This document shows, in pieces, positions 1-10,717 of a DNA stretch of 64,000 bases (its first letter is position 1; the number at the start of each line of letters is the position of its first letter). The notes under the pieces were generated by a model. It saw only the letters and a list, made by a program, of their open reading frames with translations. It was not told where the DNA came from and did no database searches. The translations under genes were made by a program, and so were the position numbers. Location: contig NZ_CP090959.1 in the NCBI RefSeq assembly GCF_024138675.1, positions 2,573,501-2,637,500 of the forward strand, given 5' to 3'. The stretch comes from Simiduia sp. 21SJ11W-1 (GTDB lineage Bacteria; Pseudomonadota; Gammaproteobacteria; Pseudomonadales; Cellvibrionaceae).

Positions 1-2236
1 GGGTAAGCGGCGCGCCGGCAGTTGTATTGGGAATAACAAGTTGCCGGACGGCCCCGCTGCCTGCACCACTGGCGGCGTCAAGTGCTGGCGCGCGCGCGGG
101 GCTTTCGCTCACAAGTGCTGTGGCGCCCTCGGGGCTAAGCTGCACCACCGCACCCGCAAGCCAGGCGCCCATGTGCGCCAAAATAAACGCTTTGCCCGGC
201 CCCGTGGCCACGTAAACGGGGCGGCCATGCAAGCCTTGGCCTTTTAGAAACTTTGCCAGCTGCAGTGCCCCGGCAAGCAGCGCCCGGTAGCTGACAACCT
301 CGCCGCGCTCGCCTAACACGGCCGCCGCCGCACCTTGGCGCTGCGCACTCTGAATAAGAGCAACTGCAGTGGATTTGTAGGCATCACTGTGGGCCTGCCA
401 GGCGTGGGCCGCCAATTCAAACACTTTAAGCTTGAGGGTTTTGGCATCGGTATTGATGGGCAATGGTGCCCCGAAGGCCACAATTAAATCGCGGCGGCGC
501 CCTTCGGGTGCGCGGGTTTCCCGCAGCCGCTCGCTTGAGCGGGAAAATTTACTGCCCCACAAACCGTGCAAATAAAAGGGCACAATCACACCCTCCTGCA
601 AACCCTGCGTTGCACGCTGGTAGCCCGTGTGGAATTTACCCAGCTGGCCGTTGCGGCTGATGGCCCCCTCGGGGAACAAACACACCACTTCGCCCGCCTG
701 CAAATGGGTGTGCACCTCAGCCAGGGCCTCCTCGCTGTGGCCTTTGGCAATGGGAATCACGCCAAATAATTTCACGAAGGGGCGAATAAAGGGGTTGTGG
801 TAAATTTGCTTTTGCATCACAAAGCGCACGGGGCGCGGGCAGGCGATTTGCACCAGCGCCCAGTCTATCCAGCTGATGTGATTGCCCAGCAACAGCACTG
901 CGCCCTCGGCCGGCAGGTTTTTAAAATCCACCACGTTGATGCGGTAGCGGCCCTTAAACAGAAAACTTACCAACAAACGCACAAAGGCGTGAGGTAATTT
1001 AAACAGCGTGTAACCTGCCCCCAGCAACGCCACCACACCCATGGCACCCAGCAGCCAACCGGCGCTGTAATTGAGGGTGGCCACCCACACAGTGAGCCCC
1101 AAAAAAGACAACATGGTGATGTTTTGCACCCAGTTGTTACCGGCCAATACCGTACCCAATTGTTTGGGCAATGCGTGAAATTGAATCAGCGCATTCAAGG
1201 GAACAATGAACAATCCACCCGCAGCGCCAATGGTCAAAAAACACAGCGCCAGTGCAAAGGGCGACGTAAGCCCCGGCATTAAAAACAATGCAACCGTCAA
1301 ACCGAGTGCACCTACGGGAATCAACCCCGTTTCAATGTAATTGCGCGATAAACGCCCCGCCAGAATCGAGCCCAGTACTATACCGATGCCCGTGCAGGCG
1401 AGAATGCCCTGAATCACCAAGGTATTGGTTTCGCCCAGGGTATCTTTGGCAAAGGCGGGAAAGGCCGCCACCACCACTTGGGCGATGGCCCAGAAAGTGG
1501 CCAGGCCCACAATAGAGAGCCAAATAGCCGGGCGGCGCTGCAAAATCCCGAGGTTGCGGCGCAAATACTGCAGTTGCACATAGCGGGAAAACTCAAAGTG
1601 TTTGTCTGGCCGCCCCTGGCCTTTCGGGCTCAGGCGGTAGGCCAATACAAGCTCCACAATGGCCAGCGCCACCAGCAGCCAGCCGAGGGGGGCTAAGGTT
1701 GCAACAATGGTGTGACTTTCAACGGCCTGGGTATCCAGCAACAGCCACTCAAACAGGGCAGAAAACACAAAGGTGCCCAGTAAAATCCCAAGAATACTCA
1801 CCGCATTTACCACCCCGTTGGCGCGCGCCAAGGGCTCGTTACCCACAAGCTCTTTGATGTAGCCATATTTTGCCGGGCTGTATATGGCACTTTGAATTGC
1901 CAGCAACAAGGTCAAACCGAACGCACCCCAAAACCAGCCCTGGTAGTAGCAAAAGGTGATCAACAAGGTGGCGCCCACCACGGCCCAGGCTCCCGCCCGC
2001 ATAACCTGATGCTTGGGAAAGCGGTCTGACAAAAAGCCCGCGGGTGAAAACAGCAGGATAAACGGCAATAAAATCAGCGCGTTTACCACCGCGGTGAGCA
2101 CCACCTGCTCGTTGCCGTCATAGGTTTTAAACACCGTGTTCTGAATAATGATTTTGTGGCCCAAATCCACAAAGGCGTTCAAGAACACCACGCTGAGGTA
2201 GGGGATAAATCCTTTAAAGCCTGTCAGTTTCTGCAT
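1..2236 (-). CDS. MFS transporter / acyltransferase / acyl-ACP synthetase fusion, Aas-like (partial)
   Basis: Lysophospholipid uptake and re-acylation at the inner membrane is the likely role. The minus-strand frame is open from the ATG at 2236 to the window edge (over 745 codons) and is cut off. About the first 400 residues are a multi-membrane MFS part (start MQKLTGFKGFIPYLS, later SDRFPKHQ). It is followed by a PlsC-type acyltransferase with the HX4D motif (NHISWID, near 865-890) and FPEG (near 670). The last part looks like the start of an AMP-binding acyl-ACP ligase. The order MFS-PlsC-AMP-binding matches LplT-Aas fusions known in gammaproteobacteria. A Shine-Dalgarno AAGGA lies about 9 nt before the ATG. 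It is divergent from the XRE-type regulator at 2487. The specific substrate is inference from the family. Confidence 0.85.
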   Translation of the reverse strand, partial: MQKLTGFKGFIPYLSVVFLNAFVDLGHKIIIQNTVFKTYDGNEQVVLTAVVNALILLPFILLFSPAGFLSDRFPKHQVMRAGAWAVVGATLLITFCYYQGWFWGAFGLTLLLAIQSAIYSPAKYGYIKELVGNEPLARANGVVNAVSILGILLGTFVFSALFEWLLLDTQAVESHTIVATLAPLGWLLVALAIVELVLAYRLSPKGQGRPDKHFEFSRYVQLQYLRRNLGILQRRPAIWLSIVGLATFWAIAQVVVAAFPAFAKDTLGETNTLVIQGILACTGIGIVLGSILAGRLSRNYIETGLIPVGALGLTVALFLMPGLTSPFALALCFLTIGAAGGLFIVPLNALIQFHALPKQLGTVLAGNNWVQNITMLSFLGLTVWVATLNYSAGWLLGAMGVVALLGAGYTLFKLPHAFVRLLVSFLFKGRYRINVVDFKNLPAEGAVLLLGNHISWIDWALVQIACPRPVRFVMQKQIYHNPFIRPFVKLFGVIPIAKGHSEEALAEVHTHLQAGEVVCLFPEGAISRNGQLGKFHTGYQRATQGLQEGVIVPFYLHGLWGSKFSRSSERLRETRAPEGRRRDLIVAFGAPLPINTDAKTLKLKVFELAAHAWQAHSDAYKSTAVALIQSAQRQGAAAAVLGERGEVVSYRALLAGALQLAKFLKGQGLHGRPVYVATGPGKAFILAHMGAWLAGAVVQLSPEGATALVSESPARAPALDAASGAGSGAVRQLVIPNTTAGAPLT

Positions 2237-2486
2237 ACCCTGTTTCCTTATTGAACCCTTGGTCTACGCCCCTTTGCGTATTGGCGATTTGGCGCACGCG
2301 GCCTGCAAAGCAAGTGGCCGCAAAATAGCTCAAAAGTAGCTTAAATTGCCACCCTTTATTGAAATGTACTACTTAACACAACCAAAGGTATCACCATATA
2401 ATCCTTTACACTTACCACAGCAGCTGCCGCGGCCTGCCCGATGCAACGTCAGCTGGCGCCCTACGCCCTGATTTTGGAGCCCTACC

Positions 2487-3221
2487 ATGGCACAGGTTAA
2501 CGCCATCATCGAAACATTAAAGCGCCGGTTAAAGGCGCACGGCTTGCGCTACGCGGATATCGCAGGCCCGCTGGGGCTTTCCGAGGCGAGCATCAAGCGA
2601 TTGTTTCGCACCCAGGCCTTCGACCTGCCACAACTGCAAATTATTTGCCGCTGCATGGGTATGGAAATTTCTGATCTGATTCAGGCAATGCAGCATGCGC
2701 ACCCGGGCGTTAGCCAACTGAGCCTCGAGCAAGAACAGCAAATCGCCAAAGACACCGCCACCCTTTTGATAACCGTGTGCGTGCTCAACCGCTGGTCGCT
2801 GGAAGACATCCGGCAGTTTTACCAATTTTCAGAGCAGGATATCATTCGCAAGCTGGCGCTGTTAGATCGGCTAAATATTATTGAATGCCTGCCAGGCAAT
2901 CGGATTAAACTCAAAGTGGCTGCCAACTTTCACTGGCGCCCCGATGGCCCCATTGCACAGTTTTTCAGGCGCACCATCGAGCGTGAGCTGTTCAACGCAG
3001 ACTTTAGCGCCACCGGCAATCACCTCGCCATTTTAAACGGTATGTTGTCTGAAGAATCTGGCCAACTTTTGCAGCGTAAACTCGCGCAGCTAGCCCGGGA
3101 CTTCAATCAACTTAACGATGCCGATGCAAAACTGCCCCTAGACCAACGCCAAGGCACCACCCTGGTGCTGGCCATGCGCGATTGGCAATACCAGGCCTTC
3201 AAGCCCTATGTGCGTAAATAG
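2487..3221 (+). CDS. XRE-type helix-turn-helix transcriptional regulator
   Basis: A 244-aa cytoplasmic DNA-binding protein. Residues 1-65 form a Cro/C1-type HTH: LRYADIAGPLGLSEASIKRL is the helix pair, and LPQLQIICRCMGMEISDLI is the usual continuation. The remaining 180 residues have no recognised ligand domain, though RWSLEDIRQFYQFSEQDIIR and the following LDRLNIIE resemble a second winged-helix segment. The ATG at 2487 has GGAG 8 nt upstream. The gene is divergent from the Aas-like fusion and shares a 250-bp intergenic region with it, so regulation of that lipid gene is a plausible but unproven role. Confidence 0.8.
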   Translation: MAQVNAIIETLKRRLKAHGLRYADIAGPLGLSEASIKRLFRTQAFDLPQLQIICRCMGMEISDLIQAMQHAHPGVSQLSLEQEQQIAKDTATLLITVCVLNRWSLEDIRQFYQFSEQDIIRKLALLDRLNIIECLPGNRIKLKVAANFHWRPDGPIAQFFRRTIERELFNADFSATGNHLAILNGMLSEESGQLLQRKLAQLARDFNQLNDADAKLPLDQRQGTTLVLAMRDWQYQAFKPYVRK

Positions 3222-3303
3222 CGCAGGCATGTAAATTCCTCCAGCGTTTTGCGCCACAGCCTGTCACGGGTGGATAGAACGCCTGCGATTATAAAAAGCC
3301 CAG

Positions 3304-3333
3304 CAAAAAAAGGCCGCATGAACACATGCGGCC
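3304..3333 (-). terminator. Rho-independent terminator of the M28 peptidase gene
   Basis: On the minus strand a perfect 9-bp stem (GGCCGCATG / CATGCGGCC, 3312-3333) with a 4-nt loop is followed directly by seven T residues. It lies 150 nt beyond the stop codon of the peptidase gene at 3483. Confidence 0.85.
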
Positions 3334-3482
3334 AGGGCAGGCAGTGAATGCGCGCAAGAAGGTACCTTTAGCAGGTTTTTTAGCAGGTTTTTTTGCAGGC
3401 TTATTTGCCAAACTCTTTTTCCGAACGCCTTTTCCAAAAGCTGCGCTCTCAAAGCCCAGCTTTAAGTGTGGGCAATGTTCAC

Positions 3483-5345
3483 CTATGGCGTGCCCTGAAT
3501 AGTCAAGGTCACGCCCGAGGCTGCAGTGTAACCACGTACGTCAATATGCCAGGTGCCTGCCGCCGGCGCATTGAAGGTGCAGCTTTCATTGTTGCCGTTT
3601 TTATAGGGCCGGCAATCGTATTGGCTGGTGGTAGATTCAGCGCCCTGGCGCACATATAAATCCGCATCACCGGAGCCGCCGCTCATGGTGACCACAAGCT
3701 TGCTATAACCGGCCGCTAAACTTTGGGTATAGCGCGCCCACTGCCCGCGGCTTAAATTAATATTACTGTGGGTCTCATTAATGGGTTCATTAGTGTTGCC
3801 ACCCTCTGTGTATTGCCCAACCAAACTGACACCACTGAAACTGCTGTAGGCTTTCACACGCAGGTGGTATGTGCCGCCACTTTGAGTAGCCGTGCAGGTT
3901 TCGTTGTTGCCATTTTTGTAAGGGCGGCAATCGTACACTGTGTCTGTGGGCGCGGCGCCAAACCGTACATAAAGGTCGGCATCACCGCTGCCACCACTGA
4001 TGGCAAAGCTGATATTAGTGGCCCCGGCCGGCACCGCCATGGTAAAGGTAAGATCGCTACCCTGATTGGCACCCAATCCTGTTTTGGCCACACCATTTTC
4101 CAACGTATTTCCGGGCGGTGGTGGTGGCGTGCTGCCATCGCCACCTTTGGCCAACTCTGCCACATAAGCCGCCGCCAGGCGTGCAAATTTTATGGAGTGA
4201 CCAGCATCGAAGGTGTTGTCGTAGGCGGTGTGGATGTTGCTGTTGTAGTCAGCCATGTTCGATTCAAAAGGCATGGATGCCGCGTAGCCCTGCGCATGCC
4301 AGGAGGCGTGATCCGAGCAACCGTAACCGCACTGGTCAAAGCCATAGGTAAGGCCTGGTAGATAGGCATCTATCAAGTTACCCATAAACTGGTTTTGCGC
4401 ACTGTTGGTGTAATCGGTCATGAACACTATGTCGCGATTACCCGTGCCCTTGTAACCGCTCATATCAAACTGTGCCACACCCACCACATTCACGTTCTGG
4501 GCTTTGTGCGCCTCGGCAATATCTTTCGAACCGCGCAGGCCCACTTCCTCGGCGGCATAACCCATAATTTTCACAGTGCGCGCGGGTTTAAACCCACTGG
4601 CAACCATGGCTCTTAAGGTTTCAGTGGCCACCGCAATGCCCGAGGCATTGTCATCGGCACCGGGGGCGCGCCCACCGCTGGGGTTGCCGCCGTTAATGGA
4701 ATCCAAGTGGCCGCCAATCACCACCACCTCATCTGGATAGGTGCTACCGGTAATGGTGGCAACAACGGAATCTTGCAACCAGGAATGATCATACAGCTCA
4801 ACACTGATGTCGCCTCGGGAGCTGGCAATGCTCGCCCACTGATTGCGAATCCAGTTTGCGGCATCGGCGCCGGTTTGCTGGGTGTAATACCGATTGTGAT
4901 AGGCGCTCAGGCTATTTACTGTGGCCACCAGGTTGGCCGATGACATCTCATCAAGCAGCATCGCAACGCCTGCAGGATTATCAATACTGTAGCTAACCGC
5001 CAAGGCAGCCACAGGTGGTGCACTTGATGCCAGCGCAAACTGTTGCGCGGCTTCTTGCGATTCATGAAAAACGAAACCGCCGCAACGGTGAAATTCATCG
5101 TGCATAAACTGGCTTAGCAAATCAATTTGATCTGCCGGTATGGTGGCAAGGCTTATGCCCGCATTGCCCAGTGTTTTCACCGGGCGCAAATCCACACCGC
5201 GAAAACGCTGTATTGAGGCGCGCTCTACGGCATCTGAGCCGATGGAAATCCACACCCGCTCGGGCGCCGCCCACGTACTCAGTGATGTGCATAGGCTAAC
5301 AGCCGCCAATAAACTGATGCGTATAAAGTTTGACATTCCAATCAT
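3483..5345 (-). CDS. Secreted M28 aminopeptidase with two C-terminal PPC domains
   Basis: An exported zinc aminopeptidase of the Vibrio/Aeromonas leucyl-aminopeptidase type, 620 aa from the ATG at 5345 (MIGMSNFIRISLLAAVSLC..TWA, a clear signal peptide). The longer frame upstream has no signal features and was not chosen. The metal and catalytic residues of M28 are visible: GGHLDSINGG, PGADDNASG, AAEEVGLRGS (Glu-Glu), AQFDMSGYKG and the late HTAYDNTFD. A proline-rich linker leads to two tandem pre-peptidase C-terminal domains, each with the ..[24 protein letters not shown] signature. The next upstream gene encodes an M4 protease with the same two domains. Both are probably exported by type II secretion and trimmed at the C terminus (family knowledge). 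Confidence 0.92.
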   Translation of the reverse strand: MIGMSNFIRISLLAAVSLCTSLSTWAAPERVWISIGSDAVERASIQRFRGVDLRPVKTLGNAGISLATIPADQIDLLSQFMHDEFHRCGGFVFHESQEAAQQFALASSAPPVAALAVSYSIDNPAGVAMLLDEMSSANLVATVNSLSAYHNRYYTQQTGADAANWIRNQWASIASSRGDISVELYDHSWLQDSVVATITGSTYPDEVVVIGGHLDSINGGNPSGGRAPGADDNASGIAVATETLRAMVASGFKPARTVKIMGYAAEEVGLRGSKDIAEAHKAQNVNVVGVAQFDMSGYKGTGNRDIVFMTDYTNSAQNQFMGNLIDAYLPGLTYGFDQCGYGCSDHASWHAQGYAASMPFESNMADYNSNIHTAYDNTFDAGHSIKFARLAAAYVAELAKGGDGSTPPPPPGNTLENGVAKTGLGANQGSDLTFTMAVPAGATNISFAISGGSGDADLYVRFGAAPTDTVYDCRPYKNGNNETCTATQSGGTYHLRVKAYSSFSGVSLVGQYTEGGNTNEPINETHSNINLSRGQWARYTQSLAAGYSKLVVTMSGGSGDADLYVRQGAESTTSQYDCRPYKNGNNESCTFNAPAAGTWHIDVRGYTAASGVTLTIQGTP

Positions 5346-5499
5346 GGGAGTACCCCGTCTTTCGACATAGTATTTGCAAAAATAAAAACCCCGCGAACAG
5401 CCATCGCGTAACGCTTTGAGGGAGTAGTCACCACTGAATAGTTGCCAATTGCAAACATTGGCTACCAAGCAGCTAGCTGCCTGACGCACAGTGGGCCCG

Positions 5500-5523
5500 A
5501 AAAAAGAGGAGCCGAAGCTCCTC
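5500..5523 (-). terminator. Rho-independent terminator of the M4 protease gene
   Basis: On the minus strand GAGGAGC-TTCG-GCTCCTC (7-bp stem, UUCG tetraloop) is followed by six T residues, 42 nt past the stop codon of the M4 protease. It separates the two protease genes into distinct transcripts. Confidence 0.85.
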
Positions 5524-5564
5524 AATCCCTTGAACAGTTACCGGGGTAACACCTGTGGTGAAAA

Positions 5565-7874
<2,310 letters not shown>

Positions 7875-7994
7875 TTAGCTCGTATAAAGGTATGAGGCTG
7901 CCTACATGCAGGAAAATTCAGGCTAGCCCAGAAGTAAATTTCACTTAGATGAACAGGGCAAAATCGGCATCCAACCTAGACTCTGGCCGTTAAA

Positions 7995-8026
7995 AAAAAT
8001 CTTCGAAATATATTTAGAAGATTTTT
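7995..8026. repeat. AT-rich inverted repeat
   Basis: AAAAATCTTC and GAAGATTTTT form a perfect 10-bp stem with a 12-nt AT-rich loop. It lies upstream of both flanking genes, so it is not an obvious terminator of either. It could be an operator or a relic terminator. Confidence 0.5.
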
Positions 8027-8228
8027 AAACAATGCTGCTACAACAAAACGTACGCGTGTTCCAGTGCTTGCGCGCCACAGAAATCACTTGCGCGCCAACA
8101 GCGCGCAGGCCTCACAATCACAGTTACACGGCCGCCCACTCGGGCCTATACCTTGGTAGTGATTGGGTATCAGTGGCACCATGCTTTACACTGAGGGCGG
8201 CAAAGCCCGAAGGTCAGCCAAGGGTTGT

Positions 8229-8243
8229 AGACATGCCATGTCT
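8229..8243. promoter_or_regulatory. 15-bp palindrome upstream of the YdeP-like gene
   Basis: AGACATG-C-CATGTCT is a perfect 7-1-7 inverted repeat about 157 bp before the start of the molybdopterin oxidoreductase gene. Shape and place suit an operator. No regulator is assigned. Confidence 0.35.
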
Positions 8244-8399
8244 TTTGCGCCAAATCAGCCAAAGCGGCACAATGTGAGCCGCGGGTGAGCCAGCTGCAAA
8301 TAACCCGGCGCCCGCCTTGAAAAAGCGCTCTGCCAGCGATCCACAGCCCGGCGCTGTGCAATCAGTTAGCCCTTGCCAGTTTCAACAGGATTTCACTAA

Positions 8400-10589
8400 A
8401 TGGCCAAGCAATTACCTGCCGGTGGCGGTTTTAAAAAAGTGCTTTATACCCTCGCCACGGCCAAGCGCATCGGCCTTAAGGCCTCGGCCAAAGCCCTCAC
8501 CAGCCACAATGCCTGCAAAGCCTGCGGCTTGGGCATGGGCGGCCAACGGGGCGGCATGACCAACGAGCTGGGCGAATTTCCAGCGGTGTGCAACAAAAGT
8601 GTGCAAGCGCAATCCACCGATAACCAGGCGCCTATCCCGCAAGAAATTTTCGACCACCCGCTCACAGACCTACAGGCCCTAACCGGTAGAGAAATCGAGC
8701 ACCTGGGGCGGCTGAATACACCTCTTTACAAAGCCGCCGGCGACACGCATTTCAGTTGCATCAGCTGGAATAAAGCGCTGGGGATTGCAGGCCAAAAGTT
8801 AAAAGCCGCCAAGGCTTCGCGCACTTTTTTTTACGCATCGGGCCGATCCTCTAACGAGGCGGGTTACCTGCTGCAATTGTTGGCGCGCGCCAAGGGCACC
8901 AACAATGTGAACAACTGCTCTTACTTTTGCCATCAGGCCACAGGCGTTGCCCTAACCAATACCCTAGGCACCGGTACCGCCACGGTACAGCTAGAGGATT
9001 TACACAAAGCCGATACGGTATTTTTAATTGGCGCCAATCCCGCCTCCAATCACCCGCGACTGGTGCATGCCTTGAAAGCCTGCCGCGATCGTGGCGGCGA
9101 AGTGATTGTGATTAACCCCGTAAAAGAGCCGGGGCTTGTGCGCTTTGCGCTGCCCAAAAATGCACGCTCGCTCATCATCGGCGGCCATGAAATTGCCTCA
9201 ATGTACGTTCAACCCAAGGTGGGAAGCGATGCCACCCTGTTTGCTGCTATTGCAAAATGCATCTTGCAAAACCAGCGAGAAGATCGGGCCTTCATCCAGC
9301 AATTTTGCGAAGGCTTTGATGGGTTCCAGCAAGCTATAGACGCACTCACCTGGCCAGAAATCGAGGCCGAAACCGGCCTGCTTCAGGCAGACATCCTAGC
9401 GCTGGCCGAGCGCTACGCACGCGCGCGCGCCGCCATCTTTTGCTGGGGCATGGGGCTTACCCACCACACCCACGGCGTTACCACCCTTGAGGCGTTAGTT
9501 AGCCTGGCGTTATTGTGCGGCCATGTGGGCAAGCCCGGTGCCGGGCTGTTACCTTTGCGCGGGCACAGCAATGTGCAAGGCATGGGCACTGTGGGTGTTA
9601 AGCCCATGCTAACGGCAGAGCTGGTAGCGCGCATGGCCGACACACTGGGAGTAGATGCACCCACAAGCCCCGGCAAGGACACCATGGCATGCCTGAGAGC
9701 CGCCCACGCAGGTGAGGTAGATTTTGCGCTCATGTTAGGTGGCAATTTGCTGGAAGCCGCACCCGATACCGAATGGACAAAAACCGCTCTCGAACGCATT
9801 GGCTGCAAAGTGTACCTCACCACCACGCTCAACCGGGGCCACGTGCACAGCGCGAGTAAAAGCGAATGTTTGATTTTGCCCGTGGCCGCGCGCGATGAAG
9901 AGTGGCAGGCCACCACGCAGGAATCGATGTTCAGCTATGTGCGCTTGAGCGACGGCGGTATTCACAGGCTCGACAACGTGCATTCAGAGGTCGCCATTTT
10001 ATCGGAGCTTGGCCAAGCCGCGCTGGCGGAACACGAGGCGTTGTTTACCGAACTTGCCTCCCATTCAGCCATTCGCAACGCCATGGCAAAATGTGTAGAT
10101 CAACTAGCGCCTTTGGCCACCATTGATGAAACCAAGCAGGAATTTCACATTCCCGGGCGGCACCTCACCCGGCCAACTTTTTACACCCCCACGGGCAAAG
10201 CACAATTTCGGCCACTGCACAGGCCAACAGCGTCAACCAGCCAGGCTTTCCCCTTGCAGCTCATCAGCGGGCGCAGCGAAGGCCAGTTCAACACCATAGT
10301 GTATGAAGAAGTAGACACCTACCGGGGCGTTAACAATCGCTATACAGTGCTCATGCACCCGGAAGATATGGCAAGCCTTTCACTCACCGCTGGCGATAAA
10401 GTTGAACTTCAATCGGCAACGGGATCACTTACAGGCTTTGAAGTCCAGCCCTTTGATATACAGCGTGGTGCCCTGCTCGGTTACTACCCCGAAACCAACC
10501 CCTTAATAGGCCAAGCGCTAGACCCACACAGCCACACCCCTGCCTACAAATCCACACCAGTGCGGGTGCAAAAGTACACGGGGAGTTAA
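8400..10589 (+). CDS. FdhF/YdeP-family molybdopterin oxidoreductase
   Basis: A 729-aa cytoplasmic molybdopterin-dependent oxidoreductase of the formate-dehydrogenase-like YdeP family, whose substrate is unknown. Visible features: an N-terminal Cys-rich stretch (ACKACGLGMGGQRGGMTNE), the Mo-bisPGD domain (FYASGRSSNEAGYLLQLLAR, ADTVFLIGANPASNHPRL, WGMGLTHHTHGV, GHSNVQGMGTVG), and a C-terminal molydopterin-dinucleotide-binding domain (LQLISGRSEGQFNTIVYEE..GVNNRYTVLMHP). The N terminus lacks the full four-Cys 4Fe-4S ligand spacing of classical formate dehydrogenases, as usual for YdeP. Start ATG 8400 has AGGA 9 nt upstream. No fdhD lies near, but mocA- and xdhC-type maturation genes for another Mo enzyme lie just beyond on the other strand. 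Confidence 0.85.
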   Translation: MAKQLPAGGGFKKVLYTLATAKRIGLKASAKALTSHNACKACGLGMGGQRGGMTNELGEFPAVCNKSVQAQSTDNQAPIPQEIFDHPLTDLQALTGREIEHLGRLNTPLYKAAGDTHFSCISWNKALGIAGQKLKAAKASRTFFYASGRSSNEAGYLLQLLARAKGTNNVNNCSYFCHQATGVALTNTLGTGTATVQLEDLHKADTVFLIGANPASNHPRLVHALKACRDRGGEVIVINPVKEPGLVRFALPKNARSLIIGGHEIASMYVQPKVGSDATLFAAIAKCILQNQREDRAFIQQFCEGFDGFQQAIDALTWPEIEAETGLLQADILALAERYARARAAIFCWGMGLTHHTHGVTTLEALVSLALLCGHVGKPGAGLLPLRGHSNVQGMGTVGVKPMLTAELVARMADTLGVDAPTSPGKDTMACLRAAHAGEVDFALMLGGNLLEAAPDTEWTKTALERIGCKVYLTTTLNRGHVHSASKSECLILPVAARDEEWQATTQESMFSYVRLSDGGIHRLDNVHSEVAILSELGQAALAEHEALFTELASHSAIRNAMAKCVDQLAPLATIDETKQEFHIPGRHLTRPTFYTPTGKAQFRPLHRPTASTSQAFPLQLISGRSEGQFNTIVYEEVDTYRGVNNRYTVLMHPEDMASLSLTAGDKVELQSATGSLTGFEVQPFDIQRGALLGYYPETNPLIGQALDPHSHTPAYKSTPVRVQKYTGS

Positions 10590-10655
10590 TTTATAGGCGG
10601 CCCGCAATATCTGGCAGTAAAGTTCAGCAGTAATCAGACGCCGCTGGCAGAAATT

Positions 10656-10687
10656 GCCCCCGGCAAGTTCGCTCACCTGCCGGGGGC
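10656..10687. terminator. GC-rich hairpin between convergent genes
   Basis: GCCCCCGGCA pairs with TGCCGGGGGC over 10 bp with a 12-nt loop. It sits between the convergent ends of the YdeP-like gene and the iorB-like gene. The T-tract is poor on both sides, so termination strength is uncertain. Confidence 0.55.
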
Positions 10688-10717
10688 TTTGGGGTTTAAA
10701 TTGAAGGTTGTGGTTTA

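Noticed and set aside
3340-3480. Minus-strand Lys/Pro/Ala stretch like a histone-H1-type tail (NKPAKKPAKKPAK)
   Set aside because: It lies between the peptidase stop and its terminator, has no start codon or ribosome-binding site, and is too short to call a gene. At most it is a remnant.
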